The notes beneath the pieces are model-generated. The model did no database searches and was not told the DNA's origin. It saw nothing but the letters and a program-made list of their open reading frames with translations. Positions 9,533 through 18,652 of a stretch of 64,000 nt of DNA are shown here, piece by piece; position 1 is the first letter of the stretch, and every line of letters begins with the position of its first letter. Position numbers and translations under genes: made by a program. This DNA comes from Sulfolobus islandicus Y.N.15.51. GTDB taxonomy: Archaea > Thermoproteota > Thermoprotei_A > Sulfolobales > Sulfolobaceae. Location: assembly GCF_000022485.1 (NCBI RefSeq), contig NC_012623.1:434001-498000 (forward strand). Reading direction: 5' to 3'.

Positions 9533-10252
9533 CTGACTTTCTCACCGCCCTGGAAGGGCGATGGTTCCCCTCCCCGGTCGGTAGACCCAAAATCGTATTA
9601 TGAAAAATAATTCTGACAGAATAATATCGATTCATGATAGATAACAGGATTTATATGAGTATTAAGAATTCAATTGAAGAAAGGGTTTAAGGTGAGGGAG
9701 ATGGAGTATTACCACGTGAGTAAGTGAGATGGTAACACCCGGTCTCCCTCACCAAAATAACATTCAACAAATAGGATATAAATTACTTTCCATGTTGAAC
9801 TTCAAGGGAAAGAAAGGGGAAGAGGTGGCGAGAACCCTCATCTCAGCGTGTTTATGGAACGATTCGGTGGAAAGCAAGTCCAGAGCTTATGACGTGTCCC
9901 CACAGACCGTGAGGAATTACGTAGAGAAACAAGGGATGGAAGTGATTGAAAAGCTATTGGAAAGCGCCAGGAAGATATCCTTGAAGGTACTGAAGGGAGT
10001 CAAGGAGATAGATCTTTCAATAGACTGGACAACCAAGACGTGGTATGGGAAACCAGTGAAAGGGCTCGGGAGTTCGGAGGAGGGAAACTCTTGGAACTAC
10101 GCAACTGCGACGACAAAGTTTAATGGGAAAGTGCTCCTACTGGCCTTCGTCACTCAAGTCAAGGGGATGACTAAGGAAGAGATCGTGAAGGCCCTCGTGG
10201 AGCAAGTCGTCGCGATGGGGTTCAAGATAAGGTTGATAACTCTTGACGCTGG

Positions 10253-11578
10253 GGGGCTACTGGGTATAGTTGTGTAAGAAAATATGTAAGCAGAAGGTTA
10301 AAAGTCTTCATCAAGACTCACCTGGAACCTTGAAGCGTGGAGTTGTTTGAGATGATATGAGTAATGCCTTATCACCGACATGGGCCTGAACTTCCAACGC
10401 GAATTACTTTCATGGATCGAAACGTAGAGATAGACCTCCAAGGAGCGAAGAGAGGGAAAGTAACCTCCGAGCTCCTCCTCGAACCTAGCCAGGATCGAGT
10501 TGAAACTCTCCGACGTGTTATTAGTGTAGAGGTAGTGTCTAATCTCCCTGGGGAAGTTGAGAAAGGAACAATACTTGTCAGCAGCGTCAAGAAGCCTCTT
10601 GGCTCGGGCTGGAGAAAAGGGTTGGACAAGTTGGCTGAGGGACAATATAGCCTTCCTTCCCTCCTCCACGTTCCTGGAGGACTTTAGATCCCTAACTCTA
10701 ATCATTAGTTCCTCCTTGTCTGGGAGGACCCTCATGAGGTTCCTAACCATGTGTGTTATACAGAGCTGGTGTTGAGAGGAGGGAAAGAGCGTGGACACGA
10801 CGCGATCAAGTCCAGAGAAGTCATCGCTCACGATTACGTCAACCCTGCTGACTCCCCTGCTTACGAGTCCGCTCAAGAAGGACTTCCAACCGTCAAGGTC
10901 CTCCCTATCCCTAACTTCGTAGTCCAAGACGAACTTATTCCCTTCTAAGTCAACTCCTATGGCAATGTAAATGGCTCTCTCCATGATCGACTCGCTGATT
11001 CTGACCTTTACGATCTTCACATCGATGTAAAGGGCTAGGAGATCGTGAGGTAGTTCGCGGCTCTTGTATTCCTTGAGTTTGTTGGATATTCTCTCGGCAA
11101 CCCGATTCATTACGATCTCACTATACGGTATTCCCTTGGCTGCTAACACGGCCTTGACTTGACTTGGAGTCATGCCTGATAGAACGAGCTGCTGGAGGAA
11201 GTCCTCGTAATCTGGGCTGGTCCTCTCGTACTTCTCCGGAAGGATCTTAGGTCTGAAGCCACCCTTTCTGGTTCTCGGTACTCTGAGTCTTAATACTCCG
11301 TCTCCGGTTCCCAGATATCTGAAGTAGGTCCCGTTCTTGTGGTCGTCCTCAACTTCTAGGTAGGCTTCCCTCTCTTCCATCATGGCCTCTTGCAAGATTA
11401 TCTCCTCTATTTCCCTTAGGCTAACTCCTTCTTTGATTGCCTTTCTTATCTTTTCTCTTATTTCTTCCATTACCTTCATGGTATTACTCTCCCTTATGGT
11501 ATTACCCCTTCCGGGGTTATTTTTACTTTTTGTCATTATTTTTCACCTTTTGCTACCACAACTATAACTGGTAGCCCC
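10253..11578 (-). mobile_element. ISC1332-like insertion sequence (IS256 family), copy 1
   Basis: 1326 bp, with ends GGGGCTACTGGGTATAGTTGTG and, inverted, GGGGCTACCAGTTATAGTTGTG. It is nearly identical to the copy at 40264 but lacks 6 bases in the transposase gene (near 10711), which accounts for the length difference from 1332. The flanking octamers (GACGCTGG and CCGCACGT) are unrelated, so there is no target duplication; this fits an adjacent deletion or recombination between copies. Confidence 0.93.
10298..11536 (-). CDS. IS256-family transposase (copy 1)
   Basis: A 412-residue mutator-type DDE transposase. Catalytic acidic residues are visible in LYIDVKIVKVR, VSDDFSGLDRV and TNNTSESFNS. 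The N-terminus has a helical region (EKIRKAIKEGVSLREIEEII) for end binding. Compared with copy 2 it lacks two residues, Lys-Glu, in VLPDKEELM, and has a few single-residue changes; the frame is otherwise intact, so it may still be active. The gene reads away from the araSTUV side. Confidence 0.93.
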   Translation of the reverse strand: MTKSKNNPGRGNTIRESNTMKVMEEIREKIRKAIKEGVSLREIEEIILQEAMMEEREAYLEVEDDHKNGTYFRYLGTGDGVLRLRVPRTRKGGFRPKILPEKYERTSPDYEDFLQQLVLSGMTPSQVKAVLAAKGIPYSEIVMNRVAERISNKLKEYKSRELPHDLLALYIDVKIVKVRISESIMERAIYIAIGVDLEGNKFVLDYEVRDREDLDGWKSFLSGLVSRGVSRVDVIVSDDFSGLDRVVSTLFPSSQHQLCITHMVRNLMRVLPDKEELMIRVRDLKSSRNVEEGRKAILSLSQLVQPFSPARAKRLLDAADKYCSFLNFPREIRHYLYTNNTSESFNSILARFEEELGGYFPSLRSLEVYLYVSIHESNSRWKFRPMSVIRHYSYHLKQLHASRFQVSLDEDF

Positions 11579-11963
11579 CCGCACGTTGATCTTCGTGCTG
11601 GCCGTGGCCTTCTACTCCCTGTACACCGTGTTCAAGGGGGAGGTGAGGAGGGAGCAGTTCAGGTTACTCCTAATACTCTTGTTTTCTGATGATTTATTCT
11701 ATCTAAAAGATTTTCTATTTAAATCAATAGAACCGCTTATTAATAATATAGATTTATTTTCCAGGAGGTGATTTTGGGTTTACCGCAGAGAGGCGAGGCT
11801 TTTCGCCCCCTTAACCCTATATAGGTTTTATTAGCTCTAGATTCTTTATTTTAGCATCTTTACTAGTAAAGATGCAATAATGCTTAGCTTCATTTAAAAC
11901 CTCTAATTATATTAGAGATGTAAAGGGTTAAGCACTTAATAAGAAAACGTTTAATTATTAATT

Positions 11964-13505
11964 ATGAAGATAAAGGGAAAAGAAGAGTTTTGGGAACCTA
12001 AAACTCAAATTGATACAATTAATGAAAGTGTAAAGTTATTCAAGGATAGGATTGCACTAGACTATTTCGGAAACAAAATTACTTTTGAAGAGCTTCGTCG
12101 TATGGCAAACTCTATTGCTAGCCAGCTATCAGAGTACGTTAAAAAAGGAAATGTTGTAATTATATCTACACAAAACATTCCCCAATTTATTATAGCAGAA
12201 TATGCAATATGGAAATTGGGAGGAGTTGTATTACCAGTTAATCCTTCCTATACTGAATATGAATTAAAATACTTAATACAAGATGCTAATCCAAAAATAG
12301 CTATTGCCTCATGTGAATCTAACGTTAGGAAATTAAGTCACATAATAAAAATAATCACAACTAATCCCAATACTTTCCATGAATTACCATATGAGTATAA
12401 GGAAAAATGGAGAGTCGAAGATTATTGTGAGGAAGAATTGAACCTCAAAAGTAATAAATTTAGAATGGATAACGTAAAGGTAAACGTTGATGATTTAGCC
12501 TTATTAGTATACACTTCGGGTACTACGGGAAAACCTAAAGGCGTTCCAATAACTCACTCTAATATTTACGCCTCCTCGTGGATTTATAAAAATTGGTTCA
12601 AGTATACTGAAAATGACAAGATACTAGGCATAGCTCCATTTTTCCACATAACTGGCCAAATATTTCACATAACAACTTCAATCCTAGCCGGCTCATCAAT
12701 TTATACTTCATTTAGATTTGATCCAGAACTTTCCCTTAGAATTATTGAAGAGAACAAAACTACATTAACAATGGCTGTAGCAACCGTATATAGGGCTATG
12801 CTGAACGTATTAGATAAGCAAGATTTGACAAGCATGAGACTTTGGTCCTCTGGAGGGATGCCCATGCCCAGAGTAATAGAGGAAGAATGGAGGAAGAGAG
12901 TAGGGGATTGGGTTTACATGGCGTGGGGATTAACTGAAACTACTTCGCCTGCAACTTTATGGCCATATCCCTATAACGGTAATTTGCCGGTTGAGCCAGA
13001 ATACGGTATTGTGAGTTCTGGAATTCCAGTATACAATACTGAAATAATGATAGGGGAGGATGGGGAAATATTCGTTAGGGGACCTCAAGTTGTTAAGGGG
13101 TATTGGGGGATGGGTGAGTTTAAGGATGGTTGGTTGCCAACTGGAGACATAGGAAAAATAATAAACAATTGGGTTTACATTATCGATAGAAAGAAGGATA
13201 TAATAAACGCCTCTGGTTTTAAGGTAATGCCTAGAGAGGTTGAGGAAGTAATATATCAACATTATGCCGTAGATGAGGCTGTAGTTGTTGGAGTGCCAGA
13301 TGAGTATAGGGGAGAAAATATTGTGGCTTACGTAAAGCTGAAAAAGGGATATTCGCTTTCAGATGACTTGGCTGCCGATATAATAAATTATTGTAGAATG
13401 CATTTAGCTCCATATAAGGTTCCCAGGCAAGTTAGATTCGTGAATGATATCCCTAAAACCCCATCTGGAAAAATAATGAGGAGAGTATTTAGAGATGAAG
13501 CTTAG
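11964..13505 (+). CDS. AMP-forming acyl-CoA synthetase
   Basis: A 513-residue member of the ANL adenylating superfamily, which activates a carboxylic acid with ATP and joins it to CoA. The phosphate-binding motif LVYTSGTTGKPKGVP lies near residue 180, the A5 motif MAWGLTETTSP near 320, the A7 motif TGDIG near 392, the hinge/A8 region DRKKDIINASGFKVMPREVE near 410, and the A10 lysine in PKTPSGKIMRR near 505. Length is usual for medium/long-chain fatty acyl-CoA ligases; the substrate is not evident. The start is the first ATG, some 23 bases after an AT-rich box. It stands alone between the ISH3 element and the araS promoter. Confidence 0.88.
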   Translation: MKIKGKEEFWEPKTQIDTINESVKLFKDRIALDYFGNKITFEELRRMANSIASQLSEYVKKGNVVIISTQNIPQFIIAEYAIWKLGGVVLPVNPSYTEYELKYLIQDANPKIAIASCESNVRKLSHIIKIITTNPNTFHELPYEYKEKWRVEDYCEEELNLKSNKFRMDNVKVNVDDLALLVYTSGTTGKPKGVPITHSNIYASSWIYKNWFKYTENDKILGIAPFFHITGQIFHITTSILAGSSIYTSFRFDPELSLRIIEENKTTLTMAVATVYRAMLNVLDKQDLTSMRLWSSGGMPMPRVIEEEWRKRVGDWVYMAWGLTETTSPATLWPYPYNGNLPVEPEYGIVSSGIPVYNTEIMIGEDGEIFVRGPQVVKGYWGMGEFKDGWLPTGDIGKIINNWVYIIDRKKDIINASGFKVMPREVEEVIYQHYAVDEAVVVGVPDEYRGENIVAYVKLKKGYSLSDDLAADIINYCRMHLAPYKVPRQVRFVNDIPKTPSGKIMRRVFRDEA

Positions 13506-13663
13506 AAGATCTTAGATAATCTGAGTTTGATCTTTTATGTGCATTGTGGTCATGTTGAATTTTCACGATCATTTAAGGACTCCCATAAACATAAATTATG
13601 TATCAAAACATTAATTGAAATATAGATAATAGTTATATTATAGTTATTTTTAGAAAAACATCC

Positions 13664-13701
13664 AATATGTTAACAAAACGTCTTTTACGGAAATATATAA
13701 A
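13664..13701 (+). promoter_or_regulatory. araS promoter with ara-box-like element
   Basis: AATATGTTAAC (13664-13674) matches the published Sulfolobus ara-box AACATGTTAAA at 9 of 11 positions. About 17 bases further is the TATA box AAATATATAAATG (about 13690-13701), with the araS ATG 60 bases beyond. Box order and spacing agree with the arabinose-inducible araS promoter as I remember it. The rest of the 256-base gap after the acyl-CoA synthetase shows nothing else. Confidence 0.65.
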
Positions 13702-13761
13702 TGTTAAACAAGTTAGGTATACTATTTATAAAATAGTTAGGTCATAAAAGTACCCGAGAAT

Positions 13762-15657
13762 ATGTCTAGGCGTAGATTATACAAGGCGATATCTAGAACA
13801 GCAATAATAATAATTGTAGTAGTAATCATAATTGCAGCAATTGCTGGAGGTCTTGCAGCATATTATAGCTCTAGCAAACCACCCGCTACCAGTACGAGTT
13901 TAACCAGTACGAGTAGCAGTTTATCCGTGACGACTTCTTCTACAACTTCTACCTTATCTTCTATTACGACAACGACGTCAACTGCTTCATCATATGTAGT
14001 AGACTTTATAAATCCGTGGGGTGCTGAAGACCCTGTAGGACTAAAATGGATTGGAGGAAATTTCTCAATTTACTACCCTGGCTATTCAGTGCAATTCACA
14101 TCATTACCAGGAGCTAGTGGTGTAGAGGAGAGGTATGTTGTAATTAACGATATTGAGGCTGGTAAGCTACAGGGTATCTTTTGGGCTCATGGAGGCCCAG
14201 AAGTACTTTCCTATGTGGAACTATTACCTAGCCCCCACGATTTATACAATATGACCCCACTGTTAGCCCAAGAGGGATTATTCCAGAAGGGTGTCACGGA
14301 AGCACTTATGGCTATATCTTATAATGGTACAATATTCGGCTCTCCAACAAACGTGCACAGAGCAGAGGAGTTATACTTCAATCCTCAAATCCTTAAGAAA
14401 TACAATTTACCAATTCCTACCAATTTAAGTTTACTAATCTATGATACTCAACAATTAGAAGCACATGGAATAAATCCGTGGGCAATGTCTGGCGCTGAAG
14501 GTGGATATGAACAATTACATTTGTGGTTCGCAATATTCCTATCTGTAGCTGCGCAATACTATGGAGCTGCAGGAGCTGCTAAATTATCAAATGAGTTAAT
14601 GTATGGAGTGCTTAACTTAAATAACGTAACAGTTCAAAAGATTATTAACGAAACTGATAACGTATTCTTGCAGTTTGTAGGTCAAAGCAGTGTGATTCCG
14701 AGCTGGCAAAGTCAATCTATATGGTCCGCTTTAGCACTAGTAATAAAGGGACAAACTGTATTCGAAGCTGGTGGCAATTGGCTTGCTGAATACGCAGCTA
14801 TATGGTATAATACTACTACTTATCCTGCTACACAACCCTATCTAAACTGGTCCAATATTACACTAATGGCAATGCCATTCCCTGGTACACAAGGTATTTA
14901 CGTTATAGATATGGACTCTGTTGCAATACCTACTGTTAATAATCCACAAGAGCAAGCTGCTATAAATTTTGCAAAATTCTGGGCTTCTTATGAAGGACAG
15001 AAGATATGGACATACTACAAGGGTGTGTCAATATGGGCTAATTCAACAGATTACTATTCTACTCCAATGCAGTGGTATGATTATCAATCTTTACTAAATA
15101 CGCCAGCACAGAACTTTACATGGGCGTTCGCTGATGGGACCCTATTTGATGATGTGTTCTACTTCCTAATAGCGCAAGAGTTGAATCTACAAGAGCAAGG
15201 TTCATCGTATATTCCCACATTTAACGCAGCTCTATTCAAAGCTGAAAATATGACATTCCACGAATGGCAAATAGCTGCGAAAGATGGTTTCGGCTTCGTG
15301 GGACAAAGAGGAAATCCATTTGGTAATTATCTACCACCATGGGTTAATCCAAGCACTTATACATATAATTCAAGTTATACTCCATCATTCTTACTAACAC
15401 CACCTCACTATTTATTGCCATATCTTAAGAAACTTGGACAACAGCAATATGCTAATAAGGTTAATAGTGTAAATTACTATGCTATCAACGGTGTTAATTT
15501 ATTACCATTTCCATTGCTAATCGTATTAATGATATATTTAGATCAAACTAGATATAAATATGTTATAAAGACATTCTTAAATAAGATAAACTTTTTTTCA
15601 AATATATTTTTATCTAAATTTTTAACCTTTAATTTTACTTTATACTTAGGTGTATAA
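13762..15657 (+). CDS. araS: Arabinose-binding protein AraS of the ABC transporter
   Basis: A 631-residue extracytoplasmic sugar-binding protein. The N-terminus (MSRRRLYKAISRTAIIII) is a class III, pilin-like signal that PibD peptidase is expected to cut after KA, leaving the hydrophobic stretch as anchor; a Ser/Thr-rich linker (residues about 45-75) follows and then the CUT1-class binding domain with many Trp/Tyr residues. It begins the araSTUV operon; araT starts three bases after its stop. Oddity: from about residue 572 the tail (LLPFPLLIVLMIY then Lys/Phe/Asn-rich sequence) looks like read-through of AT-rich DNA rather than binding-protein sequence, so the ancestral stop may have been lost. 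Gene name from family, order and recall. Confidence 0.92.
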   Translation: MSRRRLYKAISRTAIIIIVVVIIIAAIAGGLAAYYSSSKPPATSTSLTSTSSSLSVTTSSTTSTLSSITTTTSTASSYVVDFINPWGAEDPVGLKWIGGNFSIYYPGYSVQFTSLPGASGVEERYVVINDIEAGKLQGIFWAHGGPEVLSYVELLPSPHDLYNMTPLLAQEGLFQKGVTEALMAISYNGTIFGSPTNVHRAEELYFNPQILKKYNLPIPTNLSLLIYDTQQLEAHGINPWAMSGAEGGYEQLHLWFAIFLSVAAQYYGAAGAAKLSNELMYGVLNLNNVTVQKIINETDNVFLQFVGQSSVIPSWQSQSIWSALALVIKGQTVFEAGGNWLAEYAAIWYNTTTYPATQPYLNWSNITLMAMPFPGTQGIYVIDMDSVAIPTVNNPQEQAAINFAKFWASYEGQKIWTYYKGVSIWANSTDYYSTPMQWYDYQSLLNTPAQNFTWAFADGTLFDDVFYFLIAQELNLQEQGSSYIPTFNAALFKAENMTFHEWQIAAKDGFGFVGQRGNPFGNYLPPWVNPSTYTYNSSYTPSFLLTPPHYLLPYLKKLGQQQYANKVNSVNYYAINGVNLLPFPLLIVLMIYLDQTRYKYVIKTFLNKINFFSNIFLSKFLTFNFTLYLGV

Positions 15658-15660
15658 GTA

Positions 15661-16518
15661 ATGAGGAAAGGAGCCATCTTAATGTCTATACCGGGATTTA
15701 TATTTGCAGCTTTTTTGATATACTTATTGGCTCTCAATGTTTACTTTTCACTTTTGAATTGGTCATTATTTAATTTACAGCCGAGTTTTGCAGGTTTAGG
15801 CACTTATCAGACTTTATTTTCAGAATACTTTTTTAGTTTAGCCGTTACTCATACAATTGTATATACTATAGCTGCTGTTGCAATAGGTAATATACTTGGA
15901 ATACTGGGAGCTGGAATTTTATATTTTTTAAAGAGTAATACGAGAAGAGCCATTTACTTATCTGTATTTTTATATCCCTTAGCTGTATCTTCTTCTACTT
16001 ACGCCATAACTTGGCAGTGGTTATTTAATCCTCAAACTGGCATTAATTTAGTCTTAAGAATATTCCACTTCCCAAATATAATTTGGCTAACTACACAACC
16101 CACTATTTACGCAGGGATGATAATTATAGAAACATGGGCATATACTGGTTTAGCAGTGCTATTCTTTCTTGCTTTTTTTATGAGCGTGGATAAATCTATT
16201 ATTGAGGCAGCTAAAATAGATGGTGCAAATAATTTTTATTTATTATTTAGGATCATATTACCAAACTCAATGAATGGACTAATAGTATCTACAGCTCTTC
16301 TATTTCTATTCTCATTTAGAATATTTACTGTACCGTTTACTATAGGAGGTCCTACAAACCCAAATATGATGAGCCTAGTAGAATATATTTACATTTTGTT
16401 TAGTACTGAGTATTTCTCTTTATCTTCAGCATTATCATCGTTAGTGACATTAATAGCTGCAGTAGTAATTATTCCTTACGCAATACTAGGTTTAAAAAGA
16501 TGGGTGTTTAGAAGGTGA
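15661..16518 (+). CDS. araT: Arabinose ABC transporter permease AraT
   Basis: A 285-residue inner-membrane permease of the MalF/CUT1 class with six predicted membrane spans. The EAA loop that contacts the ATPase is visible as EAAKIDGANNFYLLFRIILP (near residues 180-199). It lies three bases after araS and six before araU, so the genes are surely cotranscribed. It forms a heterodimer with AraU to carry arabinose, and in S. solfataricus also fructose and xylose by report. Confidence 0.93.
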   Translation: MRKGAILMSIPGFIFAAFLIYLLALNVYFSLLNWSLFNLQPSFAGLGTYQTLFSEYFFSLAVTHTIVYTIAAVAIGNILGILGAGILYFLKSNTRRAIYLSVFLYPLAVSSSTYAITWQWLFNPQTGINLVLRIFHFPNIIWLTTQPTIYAGMIIIETWAYTGLAVLFFLAFFMSVDKSIIEAAKIDGANNFYLLFRIILPNSMNGLIVSTALLFLFSFRIFTVPFTIGGPTNPNMMSLVEYIYILFSTEYFSLSSALSSLVTLIAAVVIIPYAILGLKRWVFRR

Positions 16519-16524
16519 GGTAAA

Positions 16525-17412
16525 ATGGAAAGATCTGTAAGTAAAGGCAGTTATATAACAAGTTCAATTAAGTATGCATTATTGGAAATAATAGCTGCAA
16601 TACTCGTTATCATGTGGTTGGTTCCGTTGTACGCTATGATTTTAGGGGGATTAAAATCCAATTTAGAAGCAGCTAGTACTCCGATACTCCTTCCTCCATC
16701 TAAGCCATCACTAGACGCGTACGCTTTTGCTTGGTTTGGATATGCAACTATTCCCGGATTGGAACCAACACTGTTAAGATATCTCCTTGTAGCCATACCA
16801 TCCGTATTACTATCGGTAGTAATAGGGACGATGACTGCTTATTTCTTCTTTGTACTTAGTGAGAAACATGGAATAATAAGCAATGGCTTATTTTCCATAA
16901 TGGCCTTAGCAACCTTCCTTCCTATAGAAACAGTTACGTTTCCATTGATTGAGTTAGAGACTTCTCTAAACGTTTACAATACTTATATAGGGTTGATATT
17001 TGCTATGCTAATATTCTATGTACCGACTTCTGCGTTACTAATGTCAATATTTCTTCCCGTAGTTCCTAAGTACTTAATAGAATCAGCTAGAATGGATGGA
17101 GCTGGAGACTGGACTATACTGTGGAGAGTAGTATTCCCATTGATATTCCCCGGATTCCTATCAACTTTAATATTCGTTTTCTTACAGATTTGGAATGAGT
17201 TCTTCATACCATTAATACTTACAAATACACCAAACATGTTAATGTTACCGGTAGCAGCTAGATTCTATACTGCTGCCTATGCGTTAATTTATAATAGGTC
17301 GTTTGCAGCTGGAGTTATTTCTTCCTTAATACCGTTAATAATATTTATATTTCTCGGAAGATATTTTATACGTGGATTAGCAGCATTAGGTGGAGGAGCT
17401 AAAGGGGTGTAG
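16525..17412 (+). CDS. araU: Arabinose ABC transporter permease AraU
   Basis: A 295-residue MalG-class permease with six membrane spans. Its EAA loop is ESARMDGAGDWTILWRVVFP (near residues 187-206). The gene has the ribosome-binding sequence GGTGAGG just before its start within the end of araT. Spacing to araV is five bases. Partner of AraT. Confidence 0.93.
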   Translation: MERSVSKGSYITSSIKYALLEIIAAILVIMWLVPLYAMILGGLKSNLEAASTPILLPPSKPSLDAYAFAWFGYATIPGLEPTLLRYLLVAIPSVLLSVVIGTMTAYFFFVLSEKHGIISNGLFSIMALATFLPIETVTFPLIELETSLNVYNTYIGLIFAMLIFYVPTSALLMSIFLPVVPKYLIESARMDGAGDWTILWRVVFPLIFPGFLSTLIFVFLQIWNEFFIPLILTNTPNMLMLPVAARFYTAAYALIYNRSFAAGVISSLIPLIIFIFLGRYFIRGLAALGGGAKGV

Positions 17413-17417
17413 AGATA

Positions 17418-18533
17418 ATGACCACAATTAGAGTAGAAAATCTATCCAAAATATTCAAAAAAGGTAAAACAGAAGTAAAGGCAGTGGATAATGTGTCAAT
17501 AACAATAGACTCGGGAATGGCTTTTGGTGTTTTAGGACCAAGCGGTCACGGAAAGACTACATTTCTAAGGTTGATAGCAGGATTAGAAGAACCTACTAGT
17601 GGTTATATATATTTCGATAATGAGGCAGTATCATCACCACGTAGAGTTATGATGAGTCCGGAGAAAAGAGGCATTGCAATGGTTTTTCAGAATTGGGCCT
17701 TATATCCCAATATGACTGTTTTCGATAATATAGCCTTTCCATTAAAACTGGCCAAGGTACCTAAAGATAAGATAGAAAACAAGGTTAAGGAAGTTTCTGA
17801 AGAATTAGGTTTATCCGATGCTTTAAACAGATACCCTAAGGAACTGTCTGGAGGTCAAATGCAAAGAACAGCAATAGCTAGAGCGTTAGTAAAAGATCCT
17901 AAGGTTCTTCTGTTAGACGAGCCCTTCAGTAATCTGGATGCACAGATTAGGGAAAGCGCAAGGGCTTTAGTAAGGAAGATACAAAGAGAGAGAAAGCTAA
18001 CTACACTAATTGTATCCCATGACCCAGCAGACATATTTGCTATAGCAAATAAAGCTGGAGTTATTGTTAATGGAAAATTCGCCCAAATAGGTACTCCAAC
18101 TGAAATATATGAATATCCTGCGACAGATCTAATAGCTAGGCTAACTGGTGAAATAAACTTGATACAAGCAAAGATAATAGAAAATAATGCGATAATAGCT
18201 AACTTAAAAGTACCCCTAAATAATATGGAATTAAAAGGACAAAGCAATATAGTTATAGGGTTAAGACCAGATGACCTAACTCTTTCTGATACTTTACTAG
18301 ATAAGTATATAGACATGGGTATTGTAAAAGTAAAGTTGGTAAGTTATGGTGCTGGTATATTTAAGATAGTTGTATCTCCAATTACTGACGAAAATATAGA
18401 TATAATAGTTGATGCAGAAGAACCATTAGAGACTGGAATTGAAACTCATCTACTAGCTAAACCAAATAAAGTAAAAATATTCGATCTGAATGGGAGTAAT
18501 TTGATTACTAGTAAAACACAAATTATAAAATAG
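17418..18533 (+). CDS. araV: Arabinose ABC transporter ATPase AraV
   Basis: A 371-residue MalK/CUT1-type ATPase. Walker A is GPSGHGKTT (residues 40-48), the Q-loop lies in VFQNWALYPN (about 89-98), the signature is LSGGQ (143-147) and Walker B is VLLLDEP (163-169). A C-terminal TOBE/regulatory domain follows residue 240. It closes the ara operon and probably energises AraTU; in this genus such ATPases are sometimes shared between transporters. Confidence 0.94.
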   Translation: MTTIRVENLSKIFKKGKTEVKAVDNVSITIDSGMAFGVLGPSGHGKTTFLRLIAGLEEPTSGYIYFDNEAVSSPRRVMMSPEKRGIAMVFQNWALYPNMTVFDNIAFPLKLAKVPKDKIENKVKEVSEELGLSDALNRYPKELSGGQMQRTAIARALVKDPKVLLLDEPFSNLDAQIRESARALVRKIQRERKLTTLIVSHDPADIFAIANKAGVIVNGKFAQIGTPTEIYEYPATDLIARLTGEINLIQAKIIENNAIIANLKVPLNNMELKGQSNIVIGLRPDDLTLSDTLLDKYIDMGIVKVKLVSYGAGIFKIVVSPITDENIDIIVDAEEPLETGIETHLLAKPNKVKIFDLNGSNLITSKTQIIK

Positions 18534-18652
18534 TTGGGGAAGTTTCATATTTATTAAAACATTATACTTAATCTTTTTTATTATGTTACCCTATAGTTTT
18601 GTTAACAGGTTAGCGAAAACGTTATTATAATGACAATAACTTATTTTTCAAT

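Larger units (their letters stand above)
9729..11771 (+). pseudogene. ISH3-family transposase, middle lost at the ISC1332 insertion
   Basis: The N-terminal part (9729-10252) carries the helix-turn-helix-like start (AYDVSPQTVRNYVEKQG), the first catalytic Asp in DLSIDWTTKTWYG and the second in RLITLDAGG, where the frame runs into ISC1332. After the inserted element (from 11579) the same strand reads RTLIFVLAVAFYSLYTVFKG, the normal C-terminal end of this family, to a stop at 11771. Roughly 110-130 residues, including the third catalytic residue, are missing. The gap cannot be explained by a simple insertion. Codon use is more GC-rich than that of the surrounding genes. Confidence 0.8.
9582..11783 (+). 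mobile_element. ISH3-like element, internally deleted and carrying ISC1332
   Basis: A transposase of the ISH3 type (like ISC1225/ISC1439) is split by a complete ISC1332 copy. The pair CGGTAGACCCAAAATCGT (9582-9599) and GTGATTTTGGGTTTACCG (11766-11783) is an inverted match with two differences and may mark the ends; a small GC-rich hairpin lies just outside each (CGCCC-GGGCG near 9546-9560, and a GGCG/CGCC pairing near 11790-11810). I could not identify a target duplication, so the exact limits are uncertain. Confidence 0.55.

Noticed and set aside
10364-10948. Plus-strand open frames of 65-107 codons inside the ISC1332 copies (repeated at 40375-40965)
   Set aside because: They are antisense to the intact transposase, have no family features, and exist only because the element is GC-rich.
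17855-18316. A 153-codon minus-strand frame within araV
   Set aside because: Antisense shadow of the ATPase; no independent features.
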